DNA of 64,000 nucleotides from Candidatus Aalborgicola bjergmarkensis. Its GTDB lineage: Bacteria > Pseudomonadota > Gammaproteobacteria > Burkholderiales > Burkholderiaceae_C. The notes below the pieces were generated by a model, which worked only from the letters and a program-made list of their open reading frames with translations, did no database searches and was not told the DNA's origin. Shown here piece by piece: positions 43,661 to 52,532 of the stretch. The stretch covers positions 62,001 through 126,000 of the forward strand of contig JADJFE010000001.1 in NCBI GenBank assembly GCA_016708725.1. Direction: 5' to 3'. A program made the translations under genes and the position numbers. The number at the start of each line of letters is the position of its first letter. Positions within the stretch are counted from its first letter, which is position 1.

Positions 43661-45848
43661 CAAGGATCTTTCTCAGTTGTTGTCCCGGCTGGCCATTATC
43701 AGCACTGGCTAACTCCGGGGAATTCAAGTATTCTATTTGCGCCTTGACAGCGTCAACCGTCGCAATTGAATCCATGGACTGGCGGACGTTTTCAAGCTTT
43801 TCCTTCGCGCAGAGAAAGCGATCCCAAGTTGGGCGAAGATTCCAAATCGCCATACGCGTGAGATGCCCAAATGTAATGCAACGGATATCGCCTGCAGTTG
43901 GCTTCATCCCGGCAAGCCTAAGCGAAGCAAGTTCGACGGACATAACTCTTGCGAGACCAAGGGCATCGTCGAAGAGCCAAGCCCTCGGTGTAATTCCACG
44001 ATCCCGACAAACAAACACCGTATCGACAATTGAAGATGCAGTACCGTGGATATGAATTGATCCGCCCATTTCAGCGGGACAGGGAATCGAAGCCGAACAA
44101 GTGAGTCCTGCATCTAAGATGGCCATGCCTGCCGCCAAGTACGCACTCTGTTGATTGTGGTGATATGTGAACACAAGCGGTGCACCAGGTTTGAGCGCCC
44201 GAGCCATCCTGGTGTAGACCTCAGCAAGCCCTCCGGCAAAGTGCTCAATGTCCCTTCCTGCGGTTGCATTGCCGGTCAACTCACCCTCGTGCCTAGTACT
44301 TTCAAGCTCCAAGCCCGGAAACGCGCCTCCCATCAGTTTACGAAGCCACACATAACAAAACTGCATAAGTTCCCCGTACTGCACCATGCCAAAGTACGGC
44401 GGATCGGTAAAAACAGCGTCTAGGCTTCCTTTTGGAAGCTCAACTTCTATCGAAGACGCACAGCGGATATCTACCCCGCGATACAGAGCGTCGGGGTATT
44501 CAATACTTCTTTCCCCAATCCATTCACCCTTGATATATCGCGTCGTTTTTTTCTTTCCGTCAAATTCAACCTCGAAAGGCGCTGTGCAATAGCTTTTCGC
44601 CTTGGTGTACTTTTCAGTGATGTTCAGCCAGCCACCAGAGCCAACGGGATTACCTTTTTCATTGCGAATGCCAAGAAAGTTTGACTCGACCTGAACGTAG
44701 CTCACTGGGAAACCATGTATTGAAAACACATCTAGCGATTTCAACGCCATCGCGTCATAGCGACATAACAAGTTTTGATATCTCAGTAGGTCGGAAAAGT
44801 TGGTGGCAAAGGCGCGACGAATTCGTTCATCAGCTATTTTTGAAATGAACTGCGCACTAAATTCAAGCGCAAGAAGCTGCCTGGAATTAAAAAGTTCTCG
44901 GAATCGCTCGTAACCCCAGCGGTGAAGCCGCGATGATTCATCTCCATCTGGAATAGGGTCGTCGGGTATAAAAGATGGTTTCAGTCGCTTCCAGATACCT
45001 TCAACCCGTTCTATTCGCGCAAAATCATCTTCATCAGGTTTTTTGAACAAGCGTCCTTTGCGATCCTTAATTTCCGCATTCGAGTACTCAATAGCAAATA
45101 GGCGATGGGTTGGTGGGCCATCCCCATGAAATGGGGCTTGATTGAAATGACCACAGTGTGGGCACGCACACTTGTTTCTTTTCACATGACCATCTTTAAC
45201 AAGTAATGCACCACAATTGCAGACACCAGGATTAGTTGGATCAATTACATCGTTGAGGTCTCCGCACGATGGGCATATCAAAACATAGTTTGGGTGACGT
45301 ACATCTTCCGCAAGTACATAGTTTGGAAAAAGATCGAAGCCTGCGTGGCATGCGACACAACTTCCAGTTTTGACCCAAAGGAAGTATTTAACATCGGCAT
45401 CGACACGCCCAGTGATTGGACAGCGCGTTTTATAGAACTCACCAATCCGGGTTGATAAATGTGCCGCAAGTGTCTCAGCGGTCGCAGCGTAAGCGGAAAG
45501 ATCAAGTGCATCAATCTCTTCACGTACAACCCACACCGCCATTGGATTGATGTCTGTGCCAATAACATTGCAGCCCAGCCGATTTGCTTCCAAAAGGGGA
45601 GTGCCTCCCCCCATGAAAGGATCTGCCACGGTGATGCTTGGTAAGCTACTGGATTGGTAATAGCTTTTCTCAACCAACTCCTTCCCGAACTCAGACAGCA
45701 AAAGTCCGCGAAAAAGCGTGCCGGGACGACGGGCAAACCATTTGTGAACGGCAATGATAGGTCGGTAGTTCTGCTGAATCTGTTTCTCTCGCAAAGCAAG
45801 AGCAGCAATAAAGCTGATGTTGTAATTCTCTTCGATGCTCATTGCCAT
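43644..45848 (-). CDS. Adenine-type DNA methyltransferase (DUF1156-like, DPPY) with zinc-ribbon insert
   Basis: 734 residues. The N-terminal region carries a SAM-binding motif I (ADPFMGGGTPLLEANRLG) and the start IIAVHKWFARRPG typical of DUF1156-type methylases. A cysteine-rich insert about residues 165-245 has several CxxC/CxCG pairs (CPSCGDL, CNCG, CPHCGH), probably zinc-binding. Motif IV is DPPYFGMVQYGE, the N6-adenine or N4-cytosine type. Its ATG overlaps the upstream stop as TGATG. Expected role: protective methylation of host DNA in the island's system. Confidence 0.88.
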   Translation of the reverse strand: MAMSIEENYNISFIAALALREKQIQQNYRPIIAVHKWFARRPGTLFRGLLLSEFGKELVEKSYYQSSSLPSITVADPFMGGGTPLLEANRLGCNVIGTDINPMAVWVVREEIDALDLSAYAATAETLAAHLSTRIGEFYKTRCPITGRVDADVKYFLWVKTGSCVACHAGFDLFPNYVLAEDVRHPNYVLICPSCGDLNDVIDPTNPGVCNCGALLVKDGHVKRNKCACPHCGHFNQAPFHGDGPPTHRLFAIEYSNAEIKDRKGRLFKKPDEDDFARIERVEGIWKRLKPSFIPDDPIPDGDESSRLHRWGYERFRELFNSRQLLALEFSAQFISKIADERIRRAFATNFSDLLRYQNLLCRYDAMALKSLDVFSIHGFPVSYVQVESNFLGIRNEKGNPVGSGGWLNITEKYTKAKSYCTAPFEVEFDGKKKTTRYIKGEWIGERSIEYPDALYRGVDIRCASSIEVELPKGSLDAVFTDPPYFGMVQYGELMQFCYVWLRKLMGGAFPGLELESTRHEGELTGNATAGRDIEHFAGGLAEVYTRMARALKPGAPLVFTYHHNQQSAYLAAGMAILDAGLTCSASIPCPAEMGGSIHIHGTASSIVDTVFVCRDRGITPRAWLFDDALGLARVMSVELASLRLAGMKPTAGDIRCITFGHLTRMAIWNLRPTWDRFLCAKEKLENVRQSMDSIATVDAVKAQIEYLNSPELASADNGQPGQQLRKILDAVSF

Positions 45849-46999
45849 CAACCATTTGAGGTGTTTTTACTCTTTTGATTGGCATCCCCTCCTCCACCCT
45901 CCACCACACGAAGTTCGGGGCGGCGTGCCTCCGATGTAGCGACTGCGCCGGTGGAAGAAAGCGACGTAAGTGCCAACCCAAAAACCAGTTGATCTAACTC
46001 TTCAGCATGAACTGAGAGTGCAGATGCTATGTCGGCCTTGGTGACACCGTCCTCTCGCAACGCTACAAACACCTTGCCAAGCACTTGAGACGCTTCACGA
46101 TGAGCTTCATTGGGTTCCTTTTTGCGATACCCACGCTGAACTATCTCAATGCAAAGCGTTCGATAGTGCCAGTCAGAGACGAGCCCCACGTCGTGAAGAC
46201 GATATGCCAATGCTGCAACCGATACCGTCCAATACGGCTTGAATCGAATAAGTTGATCCACCGTCGCCATATGCGGGGCATTCGCAAGAACGCTAGCGCG
46301 AGGCATTAAAAAAGCTGATGCGAAGGTATTCGCCTCGCGCTCCGCTTCTTGACCCTTCGCGCCAGCATGGCGATGCAGAACTAAATGCCCCAACTCATGA
46401 GCTGCATCAAATCGACTGTGTTCACAGGACTTTCTTGTATTTAAGAAGACATAAGGGGTTTCTGCGTGCCACATTGAAAAGGCATCAAGTTGGGCGGTAT
46501 CAATCGACAACGAAAACACCCGAACGCCCTTAGCCTCTAGCAGATGAATCATGTTTTTGACAGGAAGTTCACCTAACCCCCATAGACGACGCAGCATCTC
46601 AGCGGCGGCCTCTGGATTAGCCTCTTGACTTAAATCTGGAAACGTTGCCGTTGGCAGGTCAAAACGTTTTTCAATCCATTCACTGAACAAAAGAGCAATT
46701 GCCCCTGCACCAAGCGCAGAATCCCGCTGCCCAGCCGTCATCTTCGACATCGACCGGAAGCTAACAATATCTGGGGCGATTTCTTCAATGTCATTGCCAA
46801 AGAAAAACTGCACCGGAAAGTGCAGCTTTTCAGCAAGCGCAGATAACCGCTCTTTGTCTGGACGAAATTCGTCGTTTTCGTAAGCGGTGATGGAACGAAC
46901 CTCCACCCCAAGCATTTCCGCAAGCTTTGTTTTAGTTAGTCCTCGGCGTCGGCGTGCAAGGGTAAGTCGTTTCGAGTTGAATTCAGGTGCAGTGCTCAT
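45848..46999 (-). CDS. XRE helix-turn-helix protein with ImmA/IrrE metallopeptidase domain
   Basis: 383 residues: an N-terminal Cro/C1 HTH (RLTLARRRRGLTKTKLAEML, about 11-65) and a COG2856/ImmA peptidase domain with zinc motif AAHELGHLVLH near 203. Such proteins control mobile elements and defence loci by cleaving or binding repressors. The gene overlaps both neighbours by a few bases (ATGA with the upstream gene; TGATG with the methylase), so it is likely the local regulator of the restriction-modification operon. The C-terminal 100 residues are less conserved and end in a low-complexity tail. Confidence 0.88.
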   Translation of the reverse strand: MSTAPEFNSKRLTLARRRRGLTKTKLAEMLGVEVRSITAYENDEFRPDKERLSALAEKLHFPVQFFFGNDIEEIAPDIVSFRSMSKMTAGQRDSALGAGAIALLFSEWIEKRFDLPTATFPDLSQEANPEAAAEMLRRLWGLGELPVKNMIHLLEAKGVRVFSLSIDTAQLDAFSMWHAETPYVFLNTRKSCEHSRFDAAHELGHLVLHRHAGAKGQEAEREANTFASAFLMPRASVLANAPHMATVDQLIRFKPYWTVSVAALAYRLHDVGLVSDWHYRTLCIEIVQRGYRKKEPNEAHREASQVLGKVFVALREDGVTKADIASALSVHAEELDQLVFGLALTSLSSTGAVATSEARRPELRVVEGGGGDANQKSKNTSNG

Positions 47000-47637
47000 G
47001 CCTTCCGCCGAATGGCAACGTCAATATCTGGCTGGCTCGGTGGTACGATTTCAACAGGCACTGGATCAAGTGGCATAGCCCGTAGAAGAATACGTTCACG
47101 CCATACCGTAACGCGGCCTTCGTGATTTACATCCAACGGTAACGACAACTCGCACCGAATCTCATCCTTCGCATGATGAACCAAGAGAAGCCATGTGGTT
47201 AGCCTATTCTCTTCATTTTCTTCGGACTCGGCAACGGGTTCCATCCCTGGAAGCCAAACTTGTAGACGGTTTACTTCGAGCGCCTCGACTGTACTGGGAC
47301 CTTTAGACGAAGTGGTCGCAGGTGAATCGCTGGCGCATCCGGTTGCCTCGTTACCAGTCGCTACCGTCAGCGCAATGTGACCACTGGGATGAATCGTTCT
47401 GGGCCAATTTCTTTCATTGTTGCGGACCCACCCTGAAGGGGCCAGTCCATCTCGCAGCGCACGCACAGCCTCACCCCAAGCCACAAAGGAAGGAAACAAT
47501 GTAGGATGATTGGCCGTGCAGTTTGCACGAGCCAAATAGCCTTGTCTCGCGGCGGCTAGGAGTGGGGCTTCTGTGAGCCCTAAAGCTGCAAGGGCGGACG
47601 AAACGGACACGGGGTCATCATGTAGCACTGTCTGCAT
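46996..47637 (-). CDS. Hypothetical protein, first gene of the restriction-modification-like operon
   Basis: 213 residues from the ATG at 47637 (MQTVLHDDPVSVSSALAALG); the frame is open to 47679. I do not recognise the family. The N-terminal 75 residues look helical (LTEAPLLAAARQGYLARANCTANHP..FVAWGEAVRALRD); the C-terminal half is beta-rich (LTTWLLLVHHAKDEIRCELSLP). The ATGA overlap with the XRE-peptidase gene puts it first in the operon. A 7-bp inverted repeat CTTCCTG/CAGGAAG at 47661-47702 upstream may be an operator. It may be a substrate or accessory factor of the system. Confidence 0.6.
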   Translation of the reverse strand: MQTVLHDDPVSVSSALAALGLTEAPLLAAARQGYLARANCTANHPTLFPSFVAWGEAVRALRDGLAPSGWVRNNERNWPRTIHPSGHIALTVATGNEATGCASDSPATTSSKGPSTVEALEVNRLQVWLPGMEPVAESEENEENRLTTWLLLVHHAKDEIRCELSLPLDVNHEGRVTVWRERILLRAMPLDPVPVEIVPPSQPDIDVAIRRKA

Positions 47638-47771
47638 TGTGAGCACCAAAAAAGAGTTAACTTCCTGAAATCTTACCACAAATGAGCGAGAAAAACAGGA
47701 AGTCTATTTACTCCAACTGAACAAATAGTGCTACTGATGGTTTCCGATGGCAGTGAAGTGTGGTGGCTTTG

Positions 47772-47988
47772 GTTACACGGGTATTACAGCCCGTTTTGGC
47801 TTCAAAAACACCCCTCTCGGCCCCCTTCGGGTCCCCTGGAGTGGCCATTTTGCGCCTGCCAATCCCTTGCGGCACTGCCCGTGCAGGCTGTTTGAAGAGA
47901 AAATATGGCGCTAGCCCTTATGGATAGAGCGGAGGCAGCTACTTTAAGCGTAGCACTTCATCACCCCTTCACAACCGGACAATGCCCA
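47772..47988 (+). repeat. Interspersed repeat, family 2, right flank of the island
   Basis: TATTACAGCCCGTTTTGGC through CACAACCGGACAATGCCC. The gap 47638-48074 holds the operon's upstream region, this repeat and the start of the right-hand duplicated segment, but no gene. Confidence 0.85.
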
Positions 47989-48074
47989 GGCGCCTATCCA
48001 GTTGCGTATTCCAGTCCGGCACTGCCAGATGCAAAGACAGGTAGCGCTGATCGCGCACCAAGCCCCCTACCCTC

Positions 48075-50387
48075 CTACTGCACCAGCTCCACCGTCAGCT
48101 CGCGTGCTTGTGAACGCCCCTGCGCATCGACCACGCGCAGGGTGTAGCGCCCAGCCTGGGGCGCTGTCCAGTTCAGGGCTTCACCGGGGCGACTCTGGCC
48201 CAGCAGTGTGTCCTGGGCAAACCAGTGCAGCACGGTGCCTGTGGCCGACTCGGCGCGCAACTGGATGGGCTGGGGCTGCTGCACACGCTGCATATGCGTC
48301 ACACCGCGCAGGGGCAGGACGATACGCGGCGCGCCATCAAAGGCAGGGTCAGCTTGGGCGGTACTGGTATTGGCGCATTCACCAGCAGGCGGTGTGCGCA
48401 GCGGCAGTCCGGCGCGCTGGAACAGTGCCAGCATGTCCGACGGCCAGTACTCGAAAGTCTCTTCCCGCGTATGCGGACCCGGTGTACACGCCAGTTTGCC
48501 GCTACGGGTATCGACCAAAACGGTGCGGTGCAGGGTGCTTTGCCGGATCGGCGACTTGCCTGCGATGAACCAGGCCATGCGGCGCACACGGCAGGCTTCG
48601 TTGGGTAGATCGCCACTGGCCGCGCAGACCTCTATTTTCTGCAGGTCCAGGGGTTGGGTAAAAGCCATTTCAGCAAGCGTCAGCCGCTCGGCGCGCAAGG
48701 CATCGACGATGCGTAAGAACAGCGGTGCTGCGGCCTCAATGCCGATCAGCGCGGGGTTGCTGGAGCCGTCAAAGTTTCCCACCCAGACCACCAGCGCATA
48801 ACGCCCGAACACGCCCGCCGTCCAGGCATCGCGAAAGCCCCAGGAGGTGCCGGTTTTCCAGGCCACCGCCGGGCGGGCCGGGGCGAAGGTGTCCGGGCGC
48901 GGTGTCTGGCGCAGCATGTCCAGCGTGACAAAGGCAGCGGCATCACTGAGCAGCGTCAGCCCCGGCGCGGAATGGGACCGGGCAGACAAATATTGCAGCT
49001 CCCGCCACTGGCCCCGGTTGGCCAGCATGGCGTAGAGTTGCACCAGTTCCTCGGGGGAAACCTCGCCGCCGCCCAGAGCCAGCGCCAGGCCGTAGTGGGC
49101 TTCTGAGGCGAGTTTTTGCACGCCGCCCAGCTTCAAAAAGTCGTACAGACCGGGGCGCGTCAGGCGCGAGGCGAGGTCCACGGCGGGCACGTTGCGGCTG
49201 CGGATCAGGGCCTCCTGCGCGGAAATCGGTCCGGCAAAGCGGCCATCAAAGTTCTCCGGCGAAAAGCCGCCATAACTGCTGGGCGCATCTTTGAGGATGG
49301 ACGCCGAATGAATCAGTCCCTGGTCCAGCGCCAGGCCATAAATAAAGGGTTTGAGCGTCGAGCCGGGTGAGCGGCGACTTAGAGCGCAATTGACCTGGCC
49401 CGCAATCGCTTCGTTGTGGTAATCGACCGATCCCACCAGCGCCTTCACCTGCATGCTTGCGGTATCCACCAGCAGCGCGCAGGCGTTGTGGATGCCCACA
49501 TCGTGGCGCGACTGGACGTACGCAGCCAGCACGCGCTCCAGCACCCGTTGCGTGGATAGGTCCAGGCTGGTTACCAGTTCGCGTTCACCGCGTTCACCGC
49601 TTTGGCGCAGTACGAAATCCACCAGATGGGGCGCCAGAAACGGCAGGCTGGCGCGCGTTTTGAAGGGTGTTTGCAAGGCGTTTTCTTCCAGCAAGCGCGC
49701 ATCCTGTGGAAATTTCTCCACCCAGCGCTGCGCCAGACGCTGGCGTGCAGACCCCAGTGCAAATTCGCCCAGGCGCTTGCGTGGATTTTGCGGAATCACC
49801 GCCAGATTAAGCGCCTCGGCCACGCCAATGTGGCGCGCCGGTTTGCGCAGGTACACCAGACTGGCCGCGCCCACGCCTTCAATGTTGCCGCCAAAGGGTG
49901 CCATGTTGAGATAGGCTTCCAGAATCTCGCACTTGCTGTAGCGCAACTCCAGCCACAGCGCAGCACCCAGCTGTTGCAGCTTGCCTGTGAGGCTGCGGCT
50001 GTCGATGCCATAGGCCCGGCGTGCCAGTTGCATGGTGATGGTGGAGCCACCGATGCGCCGCTGCCCCAGCGCCGTTGAACTTGCGGCCCGCAGCAGCGCC
50101 CAGGGATTGACGCCAGGGTGCCAGTAAAACCAGCGGTCTTCGTAGAGCAGCACGGCATCGACCATGGGCCGGGAAATAGCGTCCAGCGCCGTCCACAAGC
50201 GGTACTGTTCGTCGGACGCCAGCGTCAGCCGCAGCAACTCGCCACCCGCCGCACTGACGCTGCGCGACGAGGGTGCCAGCCCGGACAGTGCGGGCTTAGG
50301 CAGCCAGCGCGGTAGCCCCAGCAGGAGCAACAGGAGTAGTAGGACCAGCAGGACGATTTTTCCCTGGCGCTTCCAGGTACCCTTCAT
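48075..50387 (-). CDS. pbpC: Penicillin-binding protein 1C
   Basis: Bifunctional murein synthase of the inner membrane, 770 residues. A leucine-rich TM anchor (10-24) is followed by the GT51 glycosyltransferase (catalytic Glu82 in YEDRWFYWHPGVNP; GGSTITMQLAR), the transpeptidase with SxxK in SPGSTLKPFIYG near 338, SRN in IRSRNVPAVDLA and KTGTSWG, and a C-terminal BiPBP_C domain. All active-site motifs are intact. In many proteobacteria pbpC adjoins the alpha-2-macroglobulin gene; here they are separated by about 4.9 kb of accessory DNA. The 3' third is duplicated at 41807. Confidence 0.97.
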   Translation of the reverse strand: MKGTWKRQGKIVLLVLLLLLLLLGLPRWLPKPALSGLAPSSRSVSAAGGELLRLTLASDEQYRLWTALDAISRPMVDAVLLYEDRWFYWHPGVNPWALLRAASSTALGQRRIGGSTITMQLARRAYGIDSRSLTGKLQQLGAALWLELRYSKCEILEAYLNMAPFGGNIEGVGAASLVYLRKPARHIGVAEALNLAVIPQNPRKRLGEFALGSARQRLAQRWVEKFPQDARLLEENALQTPFKTRASLPFLAPHLVDFVLRQSGERGERELVTSLDLSTQRVLERVLAAYVQSRHDVGIHNACALLVDTASMQVKALVGSVDYHNEAIAGQVNCALSRRSPGSTLKPFIYGLALDQGLIHSASILKDAPSSYGGFSPENFDGRFAGPISAQEALIRSRNVPAVDLASRLTRPGLYDFLKLGGVQKLASEAHYGLALALGGGEVSPEELVQLYAMLANRGQWRELQYLSARSHSAPGLTLLSDAAAFVTLDMLRQTPRPDTFAPARPAVAWKTGTSWGFRDAWTAGVFGRYALVVWVGNFDGSSNPALIGIEAAAPLFLRIVDALRAERLTLAEMAFTQPLDLQKIEVCAASGDLPNEACRVRRMAWFIAGKSPIRQSTLHRTVLVDTRSGKLACTPGPHTREETFEYWPSDMLALFQRAGLPLRTPPAGECANTSTAQADPAFDGAPRIVLPLRGVTHMQRVQQPQPIQLRAESATGTVLHWFAQDTLLGQSRPGEALNWTAPQAGRYTLRVVDAQGRSQARELTVELVQ

Positions 50388-50440
50388 GGTCGGCGCCGCT
50401 CCCCTAGCACGGATTGCATATTTCCTACTTCCCTACGTCC

Positions 50441-52075
50441 CTACGCTATAAATTCCTGTGTCGCTGCAGGAACACCCACCGTTTGAACCAGCAGCGCGCC
50501 ATCGGCCAGATCATCCGCCAGCAGCAGGTTGAGCCATTGTGCCACCTTGGTGACGCTCTCATTGGAATCGCCATCTTCATTCAGGAACCGCCCCTTGGCG
50601 TTGATCTCGAAACCCATGTGGTACAGCCCATCCGCAACACGGTTGATCGCATTCAGATCGAAGAGTTTCGTTTCACCGCCATCCTTCTGGACAAGGTGAA
50701 ATCCGGTTTCCACGCCTTCTTCATCATCGCCATGCAGTGTGCTCCATTCTTCAAGGTGGTTCGCGCGAATATAACGGTTGATGTCCTTGACTTCGGAGAC
50801 CTCGATCACCCCGCCATCCGCCGCGCTGGTCGCGCGTATGCCTGCAACGATGATGGCATTCATTTTGTCAGCAGCGCGCGCCCCGGCATAAATTTCGCTG
50901 GTTGCAATCTTTTTGTTCAGTCCGGAGTCCTGCGTGATGAGGTCAACCAACTGATCGAGCCCGGTTCCGGTGGTGCCCATGGCGTAGGGATTGACCGCTG
51001 CGTTGTCTAACTTGTCGCCAGCAAGATCGTTGGCGAGCAGGCTATTGAGCCATTCGGTAACGGATTTAAGGTGGGCGTTGGGATTGCCATCTTCGTTCAG
51101 CAATCGGTTGTCGCAAATTTCGAAACCAAGGTGGTAAAGCCCGTCGGCAACGGTATTGACGGCGTTGTGGTCGAATAACCTGGTTTTGGCGCCGTCGTTC
51201 TGGACCAGATGAAAGCCAGTCTCCTCACCGTCCTCGTCATCCCCATGGAGCGTGGTCCAGGTGTTGAGATGGTGTGCACGCAAATAGGTGTTCATATCGC
51301 GTACATCACCGACCGTCAGGATGCCATCGTTGGCAACACCCGTGGCCCGGATCGATTCGACCACAAGGGCGTTCAGCGCGTCAGCCGCAGTCGCCCCGGC
51401 ATAAATTTCGCTGGTGGCAATCTTCTTGTTCAGTCCGGGGTCCTGCGTGATGAGGTCAACCAACTGATCGAGCCCGGTTCCCGTGGTGCCCATGGCGTAT
51501 GGATTAACAGCTGCGTTGTCTAACTTATCGCCAGCAAGGTCGTTGGCGAGCAGGCTATTGAGCCATTCGGTAACGGATTCAAGGTGGGCGTTGGGATTGC
51601 CATCTTCGTTCAGCAATCGGTTGTCGCGAATTTCGAAGCCAAGATGGTAAAGCCCGTCGGCAACGGTATTGACAGCGTTGTGGTCGAATAACCTGGTTTT
51701 GGCACCGTCGTTCTGGACCAGATGAAAGCCAGTCTCCACACCGTTCGCGTCATCTCCGTGGAGCGTGGTCCAGGTGTCGAGATGATGCGCACGCAAATAG
51801 GTGTTCATATCGCGTACATCACCGACCGTCAAGACGCCATCATTGGCGACACCTGTGGCCCGGATCGACTCGATCACAAGGGCGTTCAGCGCATCTGCCG
51901 CTTGCGCACCGGCTGCAATTTCTGCGTAAGAAACTTTCTTGAGCAGGCCGGGATCTTTGGTGATGACCTCAACCAGTTGATCCAATCCCGTACCCGTGCT
52001 GCCAGCGGGCAATGGATCAGGTGGAATGGTCGTCCCTGCCACGGGTGTATTCGTAAGGCTTGTATTCGTATTCAC
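50441..52075 (-). CDS. Triple-repeat protein of unknown function behind a probable c-di-GMP riboswitch
   Basis: 544 residues made of three tandem units of about 165 residues, each with STGTGLDQLV, AADALNALVIESIRATG, GDVRDMNTYLRAHHL, TWTTLHGDD, ETGFHLVQNDGAKTRLFDHNAVNTVADGLYH (shown only as the unit's landmark) and SVTEWLNSLL. Units 1 and 2 are nearly identical; unit 3 is more diverged. No signal peptide is evident; the N-terminal Thr/Pro-rich stretch could belong to a secreted protein of the type I route, as similar domains occur in large extracellular proteins, but this is uncertain. GTG start at 52075 with AGGAG six bases upstream. Confidence 0.75.
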   Translation of the reverse strand: MNTNTSLTNTPVAGTTIPPDPLPAGSTGTGLDQLVEVITKDPGLLKKVSYAEIAAGAQAADALNALVIESIRATGVANDGVLTVGDVRDMNTYLRAHHLDTWTTLHGDDANGVETGFHLVQNDGAKTRLFDHNAVNTVADGLYHLGFEIRDNRLLNEDGNPNAHLESVTEWLNSLLANDLAGDKLDNAAVNPYAMGTTGTGLDQLVDLITQDPGLNKKIATSEIYAGATAADALNALVVESIRATGVANDGILTVGDVRDMNTYLRAHHLNTWTTLHGDDEDGEETGFHLVQNDGAKTRLFDHNAVNTVADGLYHLGFEICDNRLLNEDGNPNAHLKSVTEWLNSLLANDLAGDKLDNAAVNPYAMGTTGTGLDQLVDLITQDSGLNKKIATSEIYAGARAADKMNAIIVAGIRATSAADGGVIEVSEVKDINRYIRANHLEEWSTLHGDDEEGVETGFHLVQKDGGETKLFDLNAINRVADGLYHMGFEINAKGRFLNEDGDSNESVTKVAQWLNLLLADDLADGALLVQTVGVPAATQEFIA

Positions 52076-52177
52076 TGCACTCTCCTAAAGTTGATCAAAA
52101 GTTGATCGAAAGTTAATGTCCGATACGGACGGTGAGTACAGTCAGGAGGTGTGTTGCAACCGCAAAGCAGAAACTTT

Positions 52178-52262
52178 GCATGCAACCCCGCTATCCAGAC
52201 TGTGCCTGGACCGGAGGCTTTGCGAACCCTGGTTACCCAAGGAGTGCCGGTCGAGGCGAATC
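52178..52262 (-). promoter_or_regulatory. Probable c-di-GMP-I (GEMM-I) riboswitch
   Basis: On the minus strand: CCGGCACT, hairpin CCTTGG-GTAA-CCAGGG with a GNRA tetraloop, then TTCGCAAAGCCTCCGG, a second hairpin CCAGGCACAGTCTGG, and ATAGCGGGGTTGC. The segments CGCAAAGCCTCCGG and TAGCGGGGTTNCC match the Vibrio Vc2 aptamer in order and spacing. The following GCAAAG/CTTTGC hairpin and a CCTCC stretch that could pair with AGGAG suggest translational control of the triple-repeat gene. No T-run follows. Confidence 0.7.
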
Positions 52263-52465
52263 CTAATTGACAGAGTTTCAGCTCCGAAGGAAATCTTGCA
52301 CCGGAATACAGGTTATCCGACGAGCGTGCCGATTTCCCGGATGAACGACACTGCTGAGAACGCCCATTTGGGGTTAGCGCCGCTCCCACAGCAGAGATTG
52401 CATGCATGCAGTGGCCGGGCAGTGGGTGGTGCTGCCACGACTTTGCTACGTGAGAATTTGGAGGC

Positions 52466-52522
52466 GTTTCGGTGTGCAGCGCTTGTGTGGCGAGCGGGTG
52501 CAGCTATGTTTTTGGGAGTACT
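52466..52522 (+). repeat. Interspersed repeat, family 3
   Basis: TTTCGGTGTGCAGCGCTTGTG, TGGCGAGCGGGTGCAGCTATG, TTTTTGGGAGT. Copies at 53321 and 54656; all three border toxin-antitoxin genes or remnants. Confidence 0.8.
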
Positions 52523-52532
52523 GCGAATCTCC

